NCBI GenBank assembly: GCA_037179385.1
Contig: CM074189.1
Location: forward strand, 22,207,020 to 22,271,019
Source: Holothuria scabra
Taxonomy: Eukaryota > Echinodermata > Holothuroidea > Aspidochirotida > Holothuriidae
Direction: 5' to 3'
DNA length: 64,000 nucleotides
Shown here: one piece after another, positions 50,201-63,940 of the stretch
How the letters are laid out: each line of letters begins with the position of its first letter
Numbering within the stretch: the stretch's first letter is position 1
Notes under the pieces: generated by a model
What the model saw: only the letters and a program-made list of their open reading frames with translations
Database searches by the model: none
Told to the model about the DNA's origin: nothing
Made by a program: the position numbers and the translations under genes

Positions 50201-53200
50201 CGGCAATGGAAGTAAGGTCACTGATTTGCCGTTCCGAAACCCACTGCTGTAATATTTGGCTTTTTAAAACAATCAGCATGCCGTTTCGTTCCCTCAAAAT
50301 CAAGTACTGTAGTAGGATCCTTCAAATTACCAGACGAAACTTGCAAACGAAAATTTGCAACGTTGCCAAGCACATCGCCTGCCAACTCTCTAGCTGGCTG
50401 CTACCGCTTTCGATCTGATGGAATTGTCGATATACTTGACTCGTCTTCTGCAACTCGTGCGATGCTGATCGCCAGTTATGTCCTTTTCGTAGTGGAGAAA
50501 GAAGTCGCGGCTGAAAACTATTCATTTTTAACGTGCAAGAGAACCTTTTCTTTACGATTGGTCTTTATTCAAAACTTGCAATCGCGATTGGAAGAATCAG
50601 CCAGTCCATAGTTACATCAAAGTCTAACAGGTCAAAGGTCATAAGGGTACTCCGAACGCACGTGACATGAGGCAACTACACAGCGTCGTGACAATGAAAA
50701 ACTACACGTTACTACGGTATACACCATACAGTCTCCCAAGTCTGCGGGCGGCTCTAGCGGATAATATTTTGGCTATGGTAAAAGTAATATTGCTGAAGTG
50801 ATATGGATTTTCTTCCGCAGAAATACATTCTATCTCGCAATATTTGAAATAATGGTTAACGCCGAAAAATTTGCAGGATCCCGCGTGGGTGAAGGTGTGC
50901 CAGACTTTCTCACACGTAGTCCAGCCGCCGTGAACAGTAGACCCAAGGTACGGGGACCGCTTTGCTCTTTCACAACTCGACCAGTAGCCATTTTTACATT
51001 CAAGTATTCACACTTTCTGTTGTATCATGGGGATATGAAACGTACATAGAGAGAGAAGTACGCAGAGAAATCCTAAATATTTTAGCATGCAATGGCCGAC
51101 TTAAGGTGACCGAATTGCTGAAACATGTAACGGTGAGGAACTACGTGTGCAGCAAGCCAGTTACAACGCACAATACAGTATATACTCGCACTGAAGTCTC
51201 ATTGAATTTGTATGATGATAACACCACTTGCGTCTTGATATTTTTTACGATTCGGTAACCTTTAAAAGCAGGTTGTTTCTTGTCAAGAAGAAAAATAAAA
51301 TTTCATTGGTTGATTAAGGTGAATTAAAGATTTCACCCTTTAAGTTATCTGACGGAGGGAATTGAAAGTCTTGTATTGCATAGTCAACTTTGCGTAACCA
51401 ACTTCCGACGTGGACGGCTAGCCAGTAGCCCTCACTATTCGGCTCCAGCTCTGAGATTCGTATTTACATAGCGTTTATAAAAAAAAAAAAAAAAAAAAAG
51501 TTTAAATCAAGATTTTGTGGAAAAATTAAAAATGCTAACTTTAATTTTCCACCCCAGTAATTCCATTTGCTTGTTTAACATGGCAGTGCCCAATGCCGAA
51601 TCATTGCCCCGAATAAAATGTTTATTTTACTTTACTGTTATGACCTATGACCTGACATGCGCAGTCGCAACTCTGAACTGGCTTTTTCAAAAATATTCAG
51701 GCTGTCCCGCATGCGCTGAGAACATTTTTTCATATATACTTAACAGTTCCTAACCATTGTTTGATATCGCAGTTCTTATCAAAGTTTCAATCACACGTTC
51801 CAATTCAGTATTTGTTTATTAAAGTCATTCAGTTAATGATGAGGGGTAACACAATGAAAACAAGAACAAAATAGAGAACGTCTATCAAAATTTAAATAAG
51901 AACAATTGTTGTCTCGTCTTACGGATTCGATGTGTTGGGCATGACTGAAGTTCAAGATTTCACAGGGCTTCACAGTTTCTCCGCTTCCCTCCACCTCACA
52001 ACTCCTGCGCACGTCACTGGGAGATGTTGCTACCCCATTGTCTTGAAAATGAGATAGGCCAACATCTGTTCTGCTTTGTCATCCTGAGACTGCTCGAGTT
52101 GGTATGGGGACTACTCGGTCTTGGGGACGACTGGGGGTTGGGACCGATTTGGGTATGGGGATGACTTGGCTCGGGCAGGTCGAGTTGGTAAAGGGCGAGT
52201 TGGTTTTGGGTCGACTTGGCCCGAAATTTGAAAGCCTTCTGCTAACCAGTTATGCAGCCACAGTATCAATGAAGTACGTTGTGTCAAGAAAAGATAAATA
52301 AGTATACAAGGGGAAAGTGCTAAACATTACGCAATTATGTTGCTGGATTTGGATTTGAATACTTCGTTCGTGGCGTCCAATACAAGCGTAGGCCGCATTC
52401 TCTTCATGGTTAATGATTGGCTGGACAAAGGGCTAGATTTTACGTAAACTTAGTTGAATGTAGTAGAATGTTATGCTAGTTCATGAATGCAAAAGGCATT
52501 TCATGTTGAATGCAACCAAGTGGGGAATTAGGTTTTACTCGTAAATCTCTTAAACCTGGACAAGAAGAGACACTCGTTCGGCGGTTACTTTTATGTTTAC
52601 TCTAAGATTTTAATTCAAGTATCTTACTCGGAATAGTAGCTTAACGAAACTTTCATAACGTTACCTATTGCTACATTCTGCATCTTGTAACGAGCAGTCT
52701 GCAAATTCCAGGTCTGCAGTCTGCGAAATAGTAGATCCGAGATCTAATACCCTGATTTCACTGTGGTAATATTTGTTACGCTTCGCAAACATAAAGATAG
52801 CACATGTGTAGCAAAAAGAAAAGTTTTAGAGCAGCACACATTCGGACCGAATTTAGGGGACGCAATGTGCCTTTTATGACATGTAAAATGTGATTGGACT
52901 TGAAGAATCTAAAACAATTCTAACATGCTGATTTCTTTTTTAACGTGCTACATTTATTTCTAGTATCCTTTTTGTAAAGTGTCTTTCCCTTCTTCCGATA
53001 TCTTGATTTTTTGACGTCATAAATTTCTTAACCATTAATGATACGCTCGGCATTCCGTATTATTCCGTTGGGATTAAAGTTGGCCATTTTGGACAAGATC
53101 CACTGCCCTTTTCAGCCCCAACCATCTCACTCACCTGGTTTTTCGATTGCGTATGACAGGCGCATTGTGTGAAACTATTGTCAGAGTAGTTGGAAGTATC

Positions 53201-53720
53201 AATTGCCTTTTCATTGTTCTTGAAATATGCTTCGTCATAGTTTTGCATAATATGAAAGACCACACTTTTCAAACCAGCATTTCAAAGTTATCCCTCCACT
53301 TGGTATCTGCCCGCCAATTTTATCCAGGCAACTCCCGATCTTTTTGTCCTTTCCCTTTTCTCCTTTTCTTATTCATTTTAATCAAAATCATTCATCGGGG
53401 TTCTCATGACAAATTTGCTGTGAACTGCCTTCTGCCTCCTGCCCTCTGTTCTTGATATGTAACTTGTGATATGTAGTAAGTCATATCGCACTAAATGAAC
53501 CTCTGACAGGAGAGGTAGGTTGCAAGAACAGTCGCTAAGTGGACAACCCGTCCAAAAGCAGCTTTTAAAAAAGACATGCTCACATGACCTCAACTCCGTG
53601 TCATGGAATTTTGGGAAAAGAGAGAGAACCGTCAAAGATATCATTCCAATTAAGAATGCCTTAAAAATAGTTTCGAGCAGAATAAGTTTTAGTTTACACT
53701 TTTAGAGTGGTACTTTTTCG
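47205..53720. repeat. Duplicated block X, copy 3
   Basis: This is the most complete copy of X without large insertions. It matches X1 over almost its whole length and X2 over its left two thirds. It contains a run of A at 51480-51499 and an inverted ~130-bp patch near its right end. The frame at 47945-48211 resembles 6001-6219 in X1 but has no domain, splice or selection evidence, so no gene is called. Confidence 0.82.
53503..53632 (-). repeat. Locally inverted patch of block X
   Basis: The inverse complement of this patch aligns with 12659-12785 in X1, including ACGGAGTTGAG.TCATG, GACGGGTT.TCCACTTAGCGA and CAACCTACCTC. Sequence to its left stays in the direct orientation. One of the two copies has therefore inverted. 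Confidence 0.8.
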
Positions 53721-54488
53721 ACGTAACCTGGCGAAATTTCCGTTTTTTGTGTTTTTCTAAAGATATCAGCAGTGGACTGAAGTTTAAAATTTTCAAAACA
53801 AAGTGAACATGAAGGTTAGGTCAGGTGAGGAGGAGTTTTACGGCCCAGTTTCCAACCAATTGGTTGAACGTGAAGCAAAAGTGCACATGAAGCAAGCACA
53901 TACGATGCCATAGCCTCAAACTAATGAGTGATCTTTTGTTTTTATTTCAATTATTAAATTACAGACAGTTTTCTACTGAACAATCGTGTAAAGGAATGTG
54001 ATTACGTTAGACAAATGTCAACGTAACATTCTTCATTGGGTATGCTATCCTCCTTAACTTCAAAGTTCAATACAAAAAAATGAAACGCTCTAGGCTACTT
54101 TACTCTTGGGACTTTGGGTGTGTGTAAGTTAATGAGGGGAGTGGAAGTATTGCAGATTTCAACACTCTCATGCGAAGCTCACACCGACGTCTTTCATATT
54201 TTTTTTTAAATTTGTGTACCCTGAGCGTTGACTCTTTTAAGCTAAGCGAGCTTTCTGATAAGGTTTTGGTTCCTGCCTTTCTACCGTGTCACGTAAGGTA
54301 CTATACCACTAAGTATATGCCTCCTTGACTATAACACAAAATCATGCTTCTCTCCGGCCTTTCATATCTTCGGAGAAGTTTGTAATCTGTGCATGTTTGT
54401 CTTTTGGTTTAAGCTTGCATTCAGGGATCTTATGTCAACTCGAAATTTCTGTATCATTATCGTTGAACTTTCGAGATATAGTTCTGCC
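53721..54488. other. No gene recognised
   Basis: Unique AT-rich sequence between block X3 and the hAT element. I see no open frame above chance, no splice-flanked domain and no repeat partner. Confidence 0.4.
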
Positions 54489-54496
54489 CTTGAAGC

Positions 54497-54688
54497 CAGT
54501 GACGTTCCCAGACCTGACTGTCCGGGGGCAGTAGCATAGAGGTTTCCCGATTTTATACTAGTTGAGCTGTGTTAGTTTGTGGGTGTTTTAGGCCAAGGGC
54601 CTTAAGGGAATTGTTGAGGAGGGGGGGGGTAACAATTTTGGACCATGCAACTCACCCTACCTCATTGACCAAAAGGTACATTTTTATG

Positions 54689-54720
<32 letters not shown>

Positions 54721-56120
54721 ACGAGAAAGAACAACTTTTTTTTCCTGTAAGGAAATTTGCATATTTGGGGGACTATCGAAGAATCTACGTCTCCTTTAAG
54801 CATATATCTAGATATGATGTCGACTAAAGATCGTGTTATCTAAGAAGTGCGGATTAAGGCTTCTCGGCGACATTAAAAAAAAAAACTCTCGGAAATTTGT
54901 TGCCCTATAAGACAAAAAAGAAAGCCTATATTGAAGAAAATTTTAGGGAAACGGCACTGCTTAGCGTCCAGGACAAATTATCCACTGACTGCTCTATGAG
55001 CCATTACTTACAGCTTTAAGGGTTGCAATTTAAGGCCCGCGAAGCGCTCGGAAAATTTTGTCTTTTTTAAACTTGGAAATTTTATTAAGAAGAATTCGAA
55101 ATTTTATGGAGGAAAACTAGGGAAAAGGCACTGTACTTGACCGGTGTCTCAAATGGCAAATTTTCGAATTTTTCCCTTTTTCGAGCAAGGGCGCAATCGC
55201 CCCTGCTCTGCAACATTGAACATAAAATTTTGACACTTCAATAACTAAAGAACCCATCTACAAACACTACACAACTGACAGGATTGAAAGGTATCTGATG
55301 AAAGGTGTGTATGAGAGCATTTGAGTACGGTAGACCAATGGTTCCCTTGCCAGCCTGCCTAGAAAGACTGCCTTCAGTTGGCGCGGAGCGTACAGAAAAT
55401 TTTGAAAAATCGCGACCCCTCAGACAGCCGGATATGGCATGTCTGGGGCTTGTATGTAGTAGCTAGGTTTTCCGATTTTTCTTGCAAATGTGAACACCAC
55501 TTTATTAGTAATGTACTGCGGCGCGCAAAGCGCGCCAAAATTTCTGCCCTTTTGAAACAAAAATTTGTCCATATGGAGCTTATATTGCAGAAAGCTTTGC
55601 ATTCTGGGTTTCCTGTGAGGAAGTTTAAAGAGTTGGGGATTGCTGAAGAATCAGCAGTTCCTCCAAATATTGGTGGCAAATCTGAGAACAATTGTTTCTC
55701 TTAAGTCTCTCGGAGTGTCTGGAAAAGAGCAAGAGAGGAAAGTCTTCCCTTTAATAAAGCGGACCTTAGATATTATTTTGTTATCCTTAGACGACTAAAT
55801 GAATGTTGACATATTTTTCTAAATGAATGTTTATATATTGACCAAAACAGTGTTCCATAAATGCCCACCAATTTTGCTTTTGATTTAATAGTTGGCCCAC
55901 TTTTTTCATTTCCTTTTTTTCCTTTCCCTATCCTTTCCTTTCCCCCTTCTTTTCCGTTTTCCTTTTTTTCTTCTGCCTTTCTTTCCTTTCCTTCCCCTCC
56001 TTTTCCTCTTCCGCCTCTTTTTTCCTCTTTTCCTTTCTTTCCTTCCCTTTTTTCCCTTCCCGTTTTTCTTCCCTTCCCTTTTTTGGGCAGTTTGCCCCCC
56101 CCCCGCTGGTTACAGCACTG
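54497..56120. mobile_element. Non-autonomous hAT-type DNA transposon
   Basis: The left end is CAGTGACGTTCCCAGACC and the right end is inverted-related (CCGCTGGTTACAGCACTG). Target duplications are CTTGAAGC (54489-54496) and CTTAAAGC (56121-56128), seven of eight identical. The interior holds long T tracts, a 140-bp CCTTT-rich pyrimidine stretch (55900-56080) and GCGCG/CGCGC pairs such as 55518-55535. Around 55378-55455 it carries, inverted, a ~100-bp segment shared with 4850-4945 and 63698-63790. No transposase domain is visible in its frames. Confidence 0.82.
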
Positions 56121-56218
56121 CTTAAAGCATTTCTTGCTAGGCTACTAAAAAGACGGGCTTGTCATGTTGCTTGAATGTTGCACAGTCTGTATGTCAATAC
56201 ATTGTGTACAAGAACCTA

Positions 56219-56598
56219 CACTCTAAAATCAAAAGAGTTAACTTAGTCACTCTTTGATCGAGTTAAAAGTGTAAATTCACTCCATTAGAGCGATAATTCA
56301 CTCCAAGAGGAGTGAAGTTCCCTCCAAAAAGAGTGAAATTCACTAGAGGAAGAGGGAAAATTCACCCTTCCACGAGTGCCTGCAATGATCGCTCTTTTTT
56401 AAGAGCGATCACTGTGGGCACTCCATCAAGAGTGAAACTTCGCTCGCTTCAAGGGAAGTTCACTCTTTTTGGAGTGAACTTCACTCTTTTTGGAGGGAAC
56501 TTCGCTCCTCTTGGAGTGAATTATCACTCTAATGGAGTGAATTTACACTTTTCACTCGATCAAAGAGTGACTTAGTTCACTCTTTTGATTTTAGAGTG
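56219..56598. mobile_element. Palindromic MITE, 380 bp, TA target duplication
   Basis: The ends are CACTCTAAAATCAAAAGAGT and its inverse, flanked by TA on both sides (56217-56218 and 56599-56600). The two arms, about 190 bp each, are largely complementary around a centre near 56400 (GAGCGATCATTG-type sequence flanking TTTTTT). Repeated GAGTGAA/TTCACTC words fill the arms. A TA duplication suggests a Tc1/mariner-type transposase as driver, which is inference. Confidence 0.8.
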
Positions 56599-56600
56599 TA

Positions 56601-57160
56601 AGACGGCTAAATCTTGTATAAACAACATATCATAACATTATAAGTGACTTTTTTCAGTCTTTTTGTACCGTAAGAACATTTCCGCTTTAGGTACTTGGGA
56701 TGTTATTCTATGGTTTAAATAAGTTTAAGCACTGAATTGGTGATGTTGTCTATTTCTACTGACACTGTGTGGGTATTGAGACTATGTTTAAAAGAAATAC
56801 CGCGACATGTAGCTGTTTTCATTACCATATCATTCTCAACTATAAAAATCAGTAGCTTCATCTCTTCAAAGTACTTTGCTTTAGAAAAGTTGCAGAAGTT
56901 GCATCATTTGAATTTTTTCAAAGTTTTTGTGCACTTAATATCCGTGAACAAGAAACAATTTACTGAATTTCTACCTGTGGGAAACTATTGAAAGTTTCAG
57001 TTTTCCTTAAATTAATGTCAACAAGTATGGGCTTTGAAAATATTACATTTTCTTGTTAAAGAAATACAGTTAATCCCATTCAAGCTTTGATATTTGATAA
57101 TTGTTCACGGAAGTAAGGAATACCCTTATATAAAGGCAAGTGAGACATAATGAAACTTAC
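56601..57160. other. Intron of the SRCR gene, left of the signal-peptide exon
   Basis: Nothing coding is seen. In the minus-strand gene model this is the first part of the very large first intron, which also spans everything down to the exon at 35323-35658. Confidence 0.5.
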
Positions 57161-57236
57161 CCGCTGTACACTTTACCACCGCTATCATTAGAATGACAAG
57201 GAATAAATCCATTTTTCCAATTTGTCCAGTCGCCAT
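57161..57236 (-). CDS. First coding exon (signal peptide) of the secreted SRCR gene
   Basis: On the minus strand an ATG at 57234-57236, with A at -3 and G at +4, opens 25 codons plus one base. The donor is GCGG|GTAAGT, with GT at 57159-57160. The peptide has a short polar, Lys-containing start, a hydrophobic core LFLVILMIAVV, and then KCTA, a plausible signal peptidase site. It is the layout of a secreted or type I membrane protein. The intron is phase 1, the same as both SRCR exons downstream. Joining the leftover G to the AT that opens either SRCR exon gives Asp, placing the domain directly after the cleavage point. No alternative 3' partner in phase 1 was recognised. The exon itself is well supported; its link to the SRCR exons is inferred. 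Confidence 0.75.
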
Positions 57237-57690
57237 AGTTATATGATTGAAAGTTTATCCTATGGTTAGGCTAGGTAGGATGTTAAGATATACGTCGTTC
57301 CTAACTGTAGCCTACTGTTGATTATGTTAAATGCTGATCGGTGTTCAGAAAATCTCAAGCTTAATTTTGTTGTCTCCAACTATGAAATATTTAAACAAAA
57401 ACTAACGATTTACAACTAAAACAAGACAAATAGACACAAGCATAGCAAGTGAACAAATAACAATGGAAAAAGTCAATCTTTTGCGAAATAAACAAAAACT
57501 ATAACTGTGTAAGTAAACACAATGTGCCGATATTAAAATGAACAAGCCTTCAAAAGTGACATTATATCTTTGCAATATATTTTATGCATGATTGTATTTA
57601 TATATTTTTCATTAAAATATTCATCCGGTTCATAGCTAGTTTGCTGTGTATCACAATATCAACTACAGGCCTATTCTGACGTCTGTGTTG
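57237..57690. other. Upstream flank of the SRCR gene; no distinct promoter element
   Basis: AT-rich sequence 5' of the start codon. A GTATATCTTA lies about 45 bases before the ATG on the minus strand but is a weak TATA candidate. No other feature is seen. Confidence 0.3.
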
Positions 57691-57705
57691 CACACAGCAA
57701 GTAAA

Positions 57706-58720
57706 TGGTTCCGGCGTGTAGTTGTACTAGAACGTCATGGAAGGCTACTTGTTGCTTTGAAACTTTGTCATGGCAAGAGTTGACATGCTTTTCAAATAGT
57801 TCAAAAGCATCCCTGCCTTTTGACAGCGTCAAGTTTACTTTTGAAGTTTTAAACCAACAAGTAGCTTTCCTTGACGTTCTAGTAAAACCAGACGCCGGAA
57901 CCATCTCTACTTCCCTATACTGCAAACCACAGACAAAAATCTCTTGCTACATTTCGAAAGTGTCCACCCCAAGAAACTACAAATGTCAATAGTTTACAGT
58001 CAATGTCTTCGCCCCAAACGCATTTGCCCTGACCTCGCTGACTACGATCGCTCGGTTTCTGCCCTTACCGGGTACTTCCTAACAAACGGCTACCCCATTT
58101 ACATTGTCAAACAAGGTATTGTAAAAGCTGCTTCAATCAACCGCCAGGATCTTTTATCCTACAAAAAACTAAAATCCACAGAACGCGTATTCCCATGGTG
58201 TTCAAGTTTCACCCCCTTATTCCCAATCTTTCGAGCATAATAAAACATATCCTTGTCTCGATCAAGGGCGATCCATCCCTTTAGGGTATATTTTCTGAAC
58301 CCGCCCTCCCCCTCCCTGGCATTGCGTAAGCCCCCTAACCTTAGGAGACTCTTACTTCCTCCACATCAATGACCCCGGAATCTTAAGGCATCACTCCGTG
58401 CAATAAAAGACACTGCAAAATCAGCAAGCACATTCGTACGTACCAATATCCCTAACATAAATTTTCCGAACCCCCCCCCCCCCCCAACCTTTACCGTGAT
58501 TCTTGTAATGTTTTATAAAGTCTATTTTGTAATCTAATTTTCCTCACACTCCTATCGAGAATCTTAAAATAATCGTCAAAGCAAATAACTTTATATGCGC
58601 TGAACAACGAAAAAGTACCGAAATTATTTGGATAATGAGGCTTAAGTCACACATCACCGGACTGAACGAAGACTCTGGTATTTTAAATCCTTACACGAGT
58701 AATTCAATCTTCCCTCCTGA
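57706..58720 (+). mobile_element. Penelope-like element, degenerate, with an inverted 5' arm
   Basis: From about 57812 the plus strand reads as the end of a Penelope-like reverse transcriptase: FEVLNQQVAFLDVLVKPDAG, then ISTSLYCKP. After a frameshift come HPKKLQMSIVYSQCLRPKR and RQDLLSYKK. Further down a fragment RLKSHITGLNEDSGIL (58635-58690) matches the extreme C-terminus found in the copy at 62850. The GIY-YIG core between them is unreadable. The sequence 57706-57800 is an inverted copy of 57808-57903, so the element starts with a ~95-bp foldback. Confidence 0.75.
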
Positions 58721-58936
58721 CACTATGACGATAGTTACCTGTAGATTTCCGTTTTGTTCAATTTTTGTGCTCATTTTGTCTTTTATTCTCGCTGAGGAAA
58801 GTTCCAGGGAGACTGAAAATTTCGAAATATGTTTGCTACCTTTCAGACTGAACCAGTTATGCTTATTTATTGCATATTTTTCTGTACTTCATTTTTATCA
58901 CGGATTACACGTGTACACGTGTTTTATCTCGGAGTA

Positions 58937-58952
58937 AATATATATGTATATG

Positions 58953-59022
<70 letters not shown>
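58937..59022. repeat. (TA)n microsatellite 1
   Basis: About 85 bp of alternating T and A with a few G near its left end. Confidence 0.98.
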
Positions 59023-59023
<1 letters not shown>

Positions 59024-59353
59024 TTAATTTTGGAATAAGTCGAAATTTTTGGGCAAAATATCAACGGTACGGGGAAATTACCGTTCGGGGGAAACTTTAC
59101 GTTCCTCTTTACGTTTTCACACACTGTTTTAATGGGAATACGTTAGTGTATAAGAAAATACATATGAGGGTACGTAATATACCTAATTACGGACGCCTAT
59201 CTGTTGACACGTACAACTAATGGACTATTGAATTTACGTACATGCATATGTTTTTCCCGTAAGGCGAAATATAGAGTTATGTTTTTTATTGTTTTGTTTT
59301 TTTCGCCTAAACGTATCAAGATATACAAATTTCCCCCTAGTGTTCAATCTAGT

Positions 59354-59354
<1 letters not shown>
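59023..59354 (-). mobile_element. (TA)n-bounded ~0.33-kb repeat, copy 1
   Basis: Read on the minus strand, this unit shares several ordered stretches with 62202-62558. These are GGCGAAAAAA.AACAA.A.TA near the start, and TTTCCCC runs, TTCGACTT and AATTA near the end. Both copies have (TA)n on each side. No coding content or known family is recognised. Confidence 0.5.
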
Positions 59355-59407
<53 letters not shown>

Positions 59408-59412
59408 TAACG

Positions 59413-59457
<45 letters not shown>

Positions 59458-59458
59458 A
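59355..59458. repeat. (TA)n microsatellite 2
   Basis: Two TA tracts separated by AAATATAACGC. Confidence 0.97.
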
Positions 59459-59700
59459 CATTAGGTATATAAATATATATTATATTATTTTCACTTCATC
59501 TCTGCTTTCACAGGTTTCTGCATCTCTTCGGAGATCGCTGGCGAATAAACAATTGTGTTCAGCTGGATGGCATCAACTTTGATCTCTGGTTGGGCTTGCG
59601 TCAAACGAGAACAAGTGCTGTTCCAAAAAATTAGGCGCCTGCTCAGGAGGTGAATTGCGAGTTGCTTCATCTGTCATTTGAACAAAGGCCAGACCAACTT

Positions 59701-59774
59701 GGCTTCATGGCTCAGTGGTTAGAGCGTCCGCACTAGAAAGCGGGAGGTCCCGAGTTCGAATCCCGGTGGAGTCA
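59701..59774 (+). tRNA. tRNA-like sequence, anticodon undefined (pseudogene or SINE head)
   Basis: A cloverleaf can be drawn. The acceptor is GGCTTCA with TGGAGTC, and the D stem is GCTC/GAGC. The anticodon stem is TCCGC/GCGGG. The T arm CCGAG-TTCGAAT-CCCGG has one A.C mismatch, and the variable region has five bases. The internal A box (TGGCTCAGTGG) and B box (AGTTCGAATCC) are intact, and TTTTTT follows at 59781-59786 as a Pol III stop. The anticodon loop has eight bases (ACTAGAAA), so no normal anticodon can be read. With T33 as the guide it would be AGA, but serine tRNAs need a long variable arm, absent here. A decayed tRNA or the head of a tRNA-derived SINE is most likely. Confidence 0.6.
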
Positions 59775-60137
59775 ACATCGTTTTTTCACCTCAGCCAGAT
59801 TTTCCAGCTTTACCAATTTGATATTATTCTAATAGGCAATGTATCTTGGCTCGCTGTACACCGTTCGTGCCTGTTCACATCGAACACGGAACCAACACGT
59901 GCTTAAAAACGGACACGTTCAAAAGCAGCGAACATATACGTATTTAACGTTATTGATATCATTCTACTTCAGGCTTCTGAGGAGTGAGGACCTACATTAT
60001 TGGCCCTTACGAAACAGTTCTTTAAAGCTATGTTGTAAGAACGTATTGCAACCTTTTCAATATTACAGCTCCCTTCACAGGGTTGAGCACTTTACCATTG
60101 CCTGGTTGACATTACTAATTAATTTTTACTATTACGG

Positions 60138-60138
<1 letters not shown>

Positions 60139-60194
<56 letters not shown>
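60139..60194. repeat. (TA)n microsatellite 3
   Basis: A 56-bp TA tract immediately left of the Penelope-like element. Confidence 0.98.
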
Positions 60195-62558
<2,364 letters not shown>

Positions 62559-62579
62559 ATATATATATATATAGAAATA

Positions 62580-63470
62580 CGTACTGGATACCACACACAA
62601 AAAAGAAGGAACAAGATGGTGACGCTTTCATTACATCCAGTGAAAAAAGTGTTAAACTAAAGGCGAAGTACTTCAGGCACCTTGCCCGTCATCAGTTGCT
62701 AAATAAGACGACTGAGAGTGGAATACTACGAAAGGTCAGTACCTAGCTACTGGTCTTACACACAGAGGGGAAGATCAACCCCACTCGGAAAGCACTTAAC
62801 AATAACACAAATCGGATTAAGATCAAGAGTTAGAAAACTTAGTTACAACAGTTAAAGTTTTTGTTGAACCCAAGAGTAATGGCTTAGAATCGATAAATCT
62901 TTATTTAATCCTGTTATGTGGGATTTAAGTTTTAGGATGGTCTTCAATTCGAATTGTTTGCGTTTATCAGCAGAGGGGAAATTACCAGCTAAAATAAAGA
63001 AACGTAGATCGTGGATGGAATGGTTAGGTGAGTTAAAATGCGATGCTACGGGGAACCCGGTCTTCTTATATCTAATTGAGTGTTTATGGTTGTTAAATCT
63101 GAGACGAAATCTGTCGCAAGTTTCTCCTACATAGGCTCCGTTGGGGCATTTGGCACAATAGAGGTAGTAGACTACATTGGCTTAGTCACAGTTGAATGAA
63201 CCAGGGATGAGAGAAAAACCAGAAGAGGGGTCAATGTAACTAGTGGATGGGTTGACGAGATCACACAGTTGACATCTAGATTTATGACAGGGTCGATTGC
63301 CTTTGGGGGAGTTGGGGCGGGGTCTGGATCTGCTGGTGATCGAACGCAGGTTGCGCGGTTGTTTGCGGGCAATTGTGGGGGGTAAGGGGAAAAAAGACTC
63401 AATTTCAGGATCACTCTGAAAACTAAAGACTGCATGTTTAGATTTTCCTTACAAACATGAATACGGAATT
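62580..63470 (-). mobile_element. Penelope-like element C-terminus with GIY-YIG endonuclease
   Basis: Read on the minus strand from about 63400: LPPTIARKQPRNLRSITS, then the cysteine-histidine cluster PCHKSRCQLCDL, then a stop at about 63183. The GIY-YIG domain follows: VVYYLYCAKCPNGAYVGET, FRLRFNNHKHSIR and HFNSPNHSIHDL. The end is LKLKSHITGLNKDLSIL and HYSWVQQKL before a stop near 62855. The layout (RPRNLR, zinc cluster, GIY-YIG) is that of Penelope-like elements with an endonuclease. The RT part is absent, so the copy is truncated. The stretch 62580-62850 is its 3' untranslated region. Confidence 0.85.
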
Positions 63471-63479
63471 TTTGCCACT

Positions 63480-63940
63480 TGAGAGGTATGAATTTTCGAG
63501 ATTTTCTCTACCCACCGCGTCAACCAACGGTAGTGCTCCGTTCAGTCTTTTGGGCAAAATAATATTTTTGCGTTCAAAGAAGCTCTAAACTCTCTGATCA
63601 CTTTGCAGATTGCGAACATATTTTTAAGTGAGAATTTTATCGTCAACTACAAAAGAAGATAGCGACCCGTTAGATTCTTCGCACAAGTCTGGAAAATGCT
63701 ATTTCCGGCCATCTGAGGGTCTGATTTTTCAAAATTTTCTCTACGCTCCGCGCCAAATAATGGTGGTGCCCCGCTTAGATAATCTTCATGGCAGAATAGC
63801 TTTTTGTGGCCAAAAAAAAAACGGCAAATTAAAATGCCCCGTTTCGCCTAAGCCAATCGATGCTCTTTCATTTTCACTCCTAAAAGGTTGGAAATTTAAT
63901 GACAAGTTCTACTTCGTAAGGTAGCGACAACGGCTTAAGA
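63480..63940. mobile_element. hAT-related relic (shared internal segment)
   Basis: The stretch 63698-63790 matches 4850-4945 and, inverted, 55378-55455. The common core CTACGCTCCGCGCCAA is preceded by TTTTCAAAATTTTCT in two of the three. Both of those copies lie inside hAT-type elements, so this is probably part of a third whose ends are not visible in the window. Confidence 0.5.

Noticed and set aside
55861..56148. Phe/Pro/Leu-rich frames that look like a membrane protein.
   Set aside because: They translate a pyrimidine-rich low-complexity stretch inside the hAT element.
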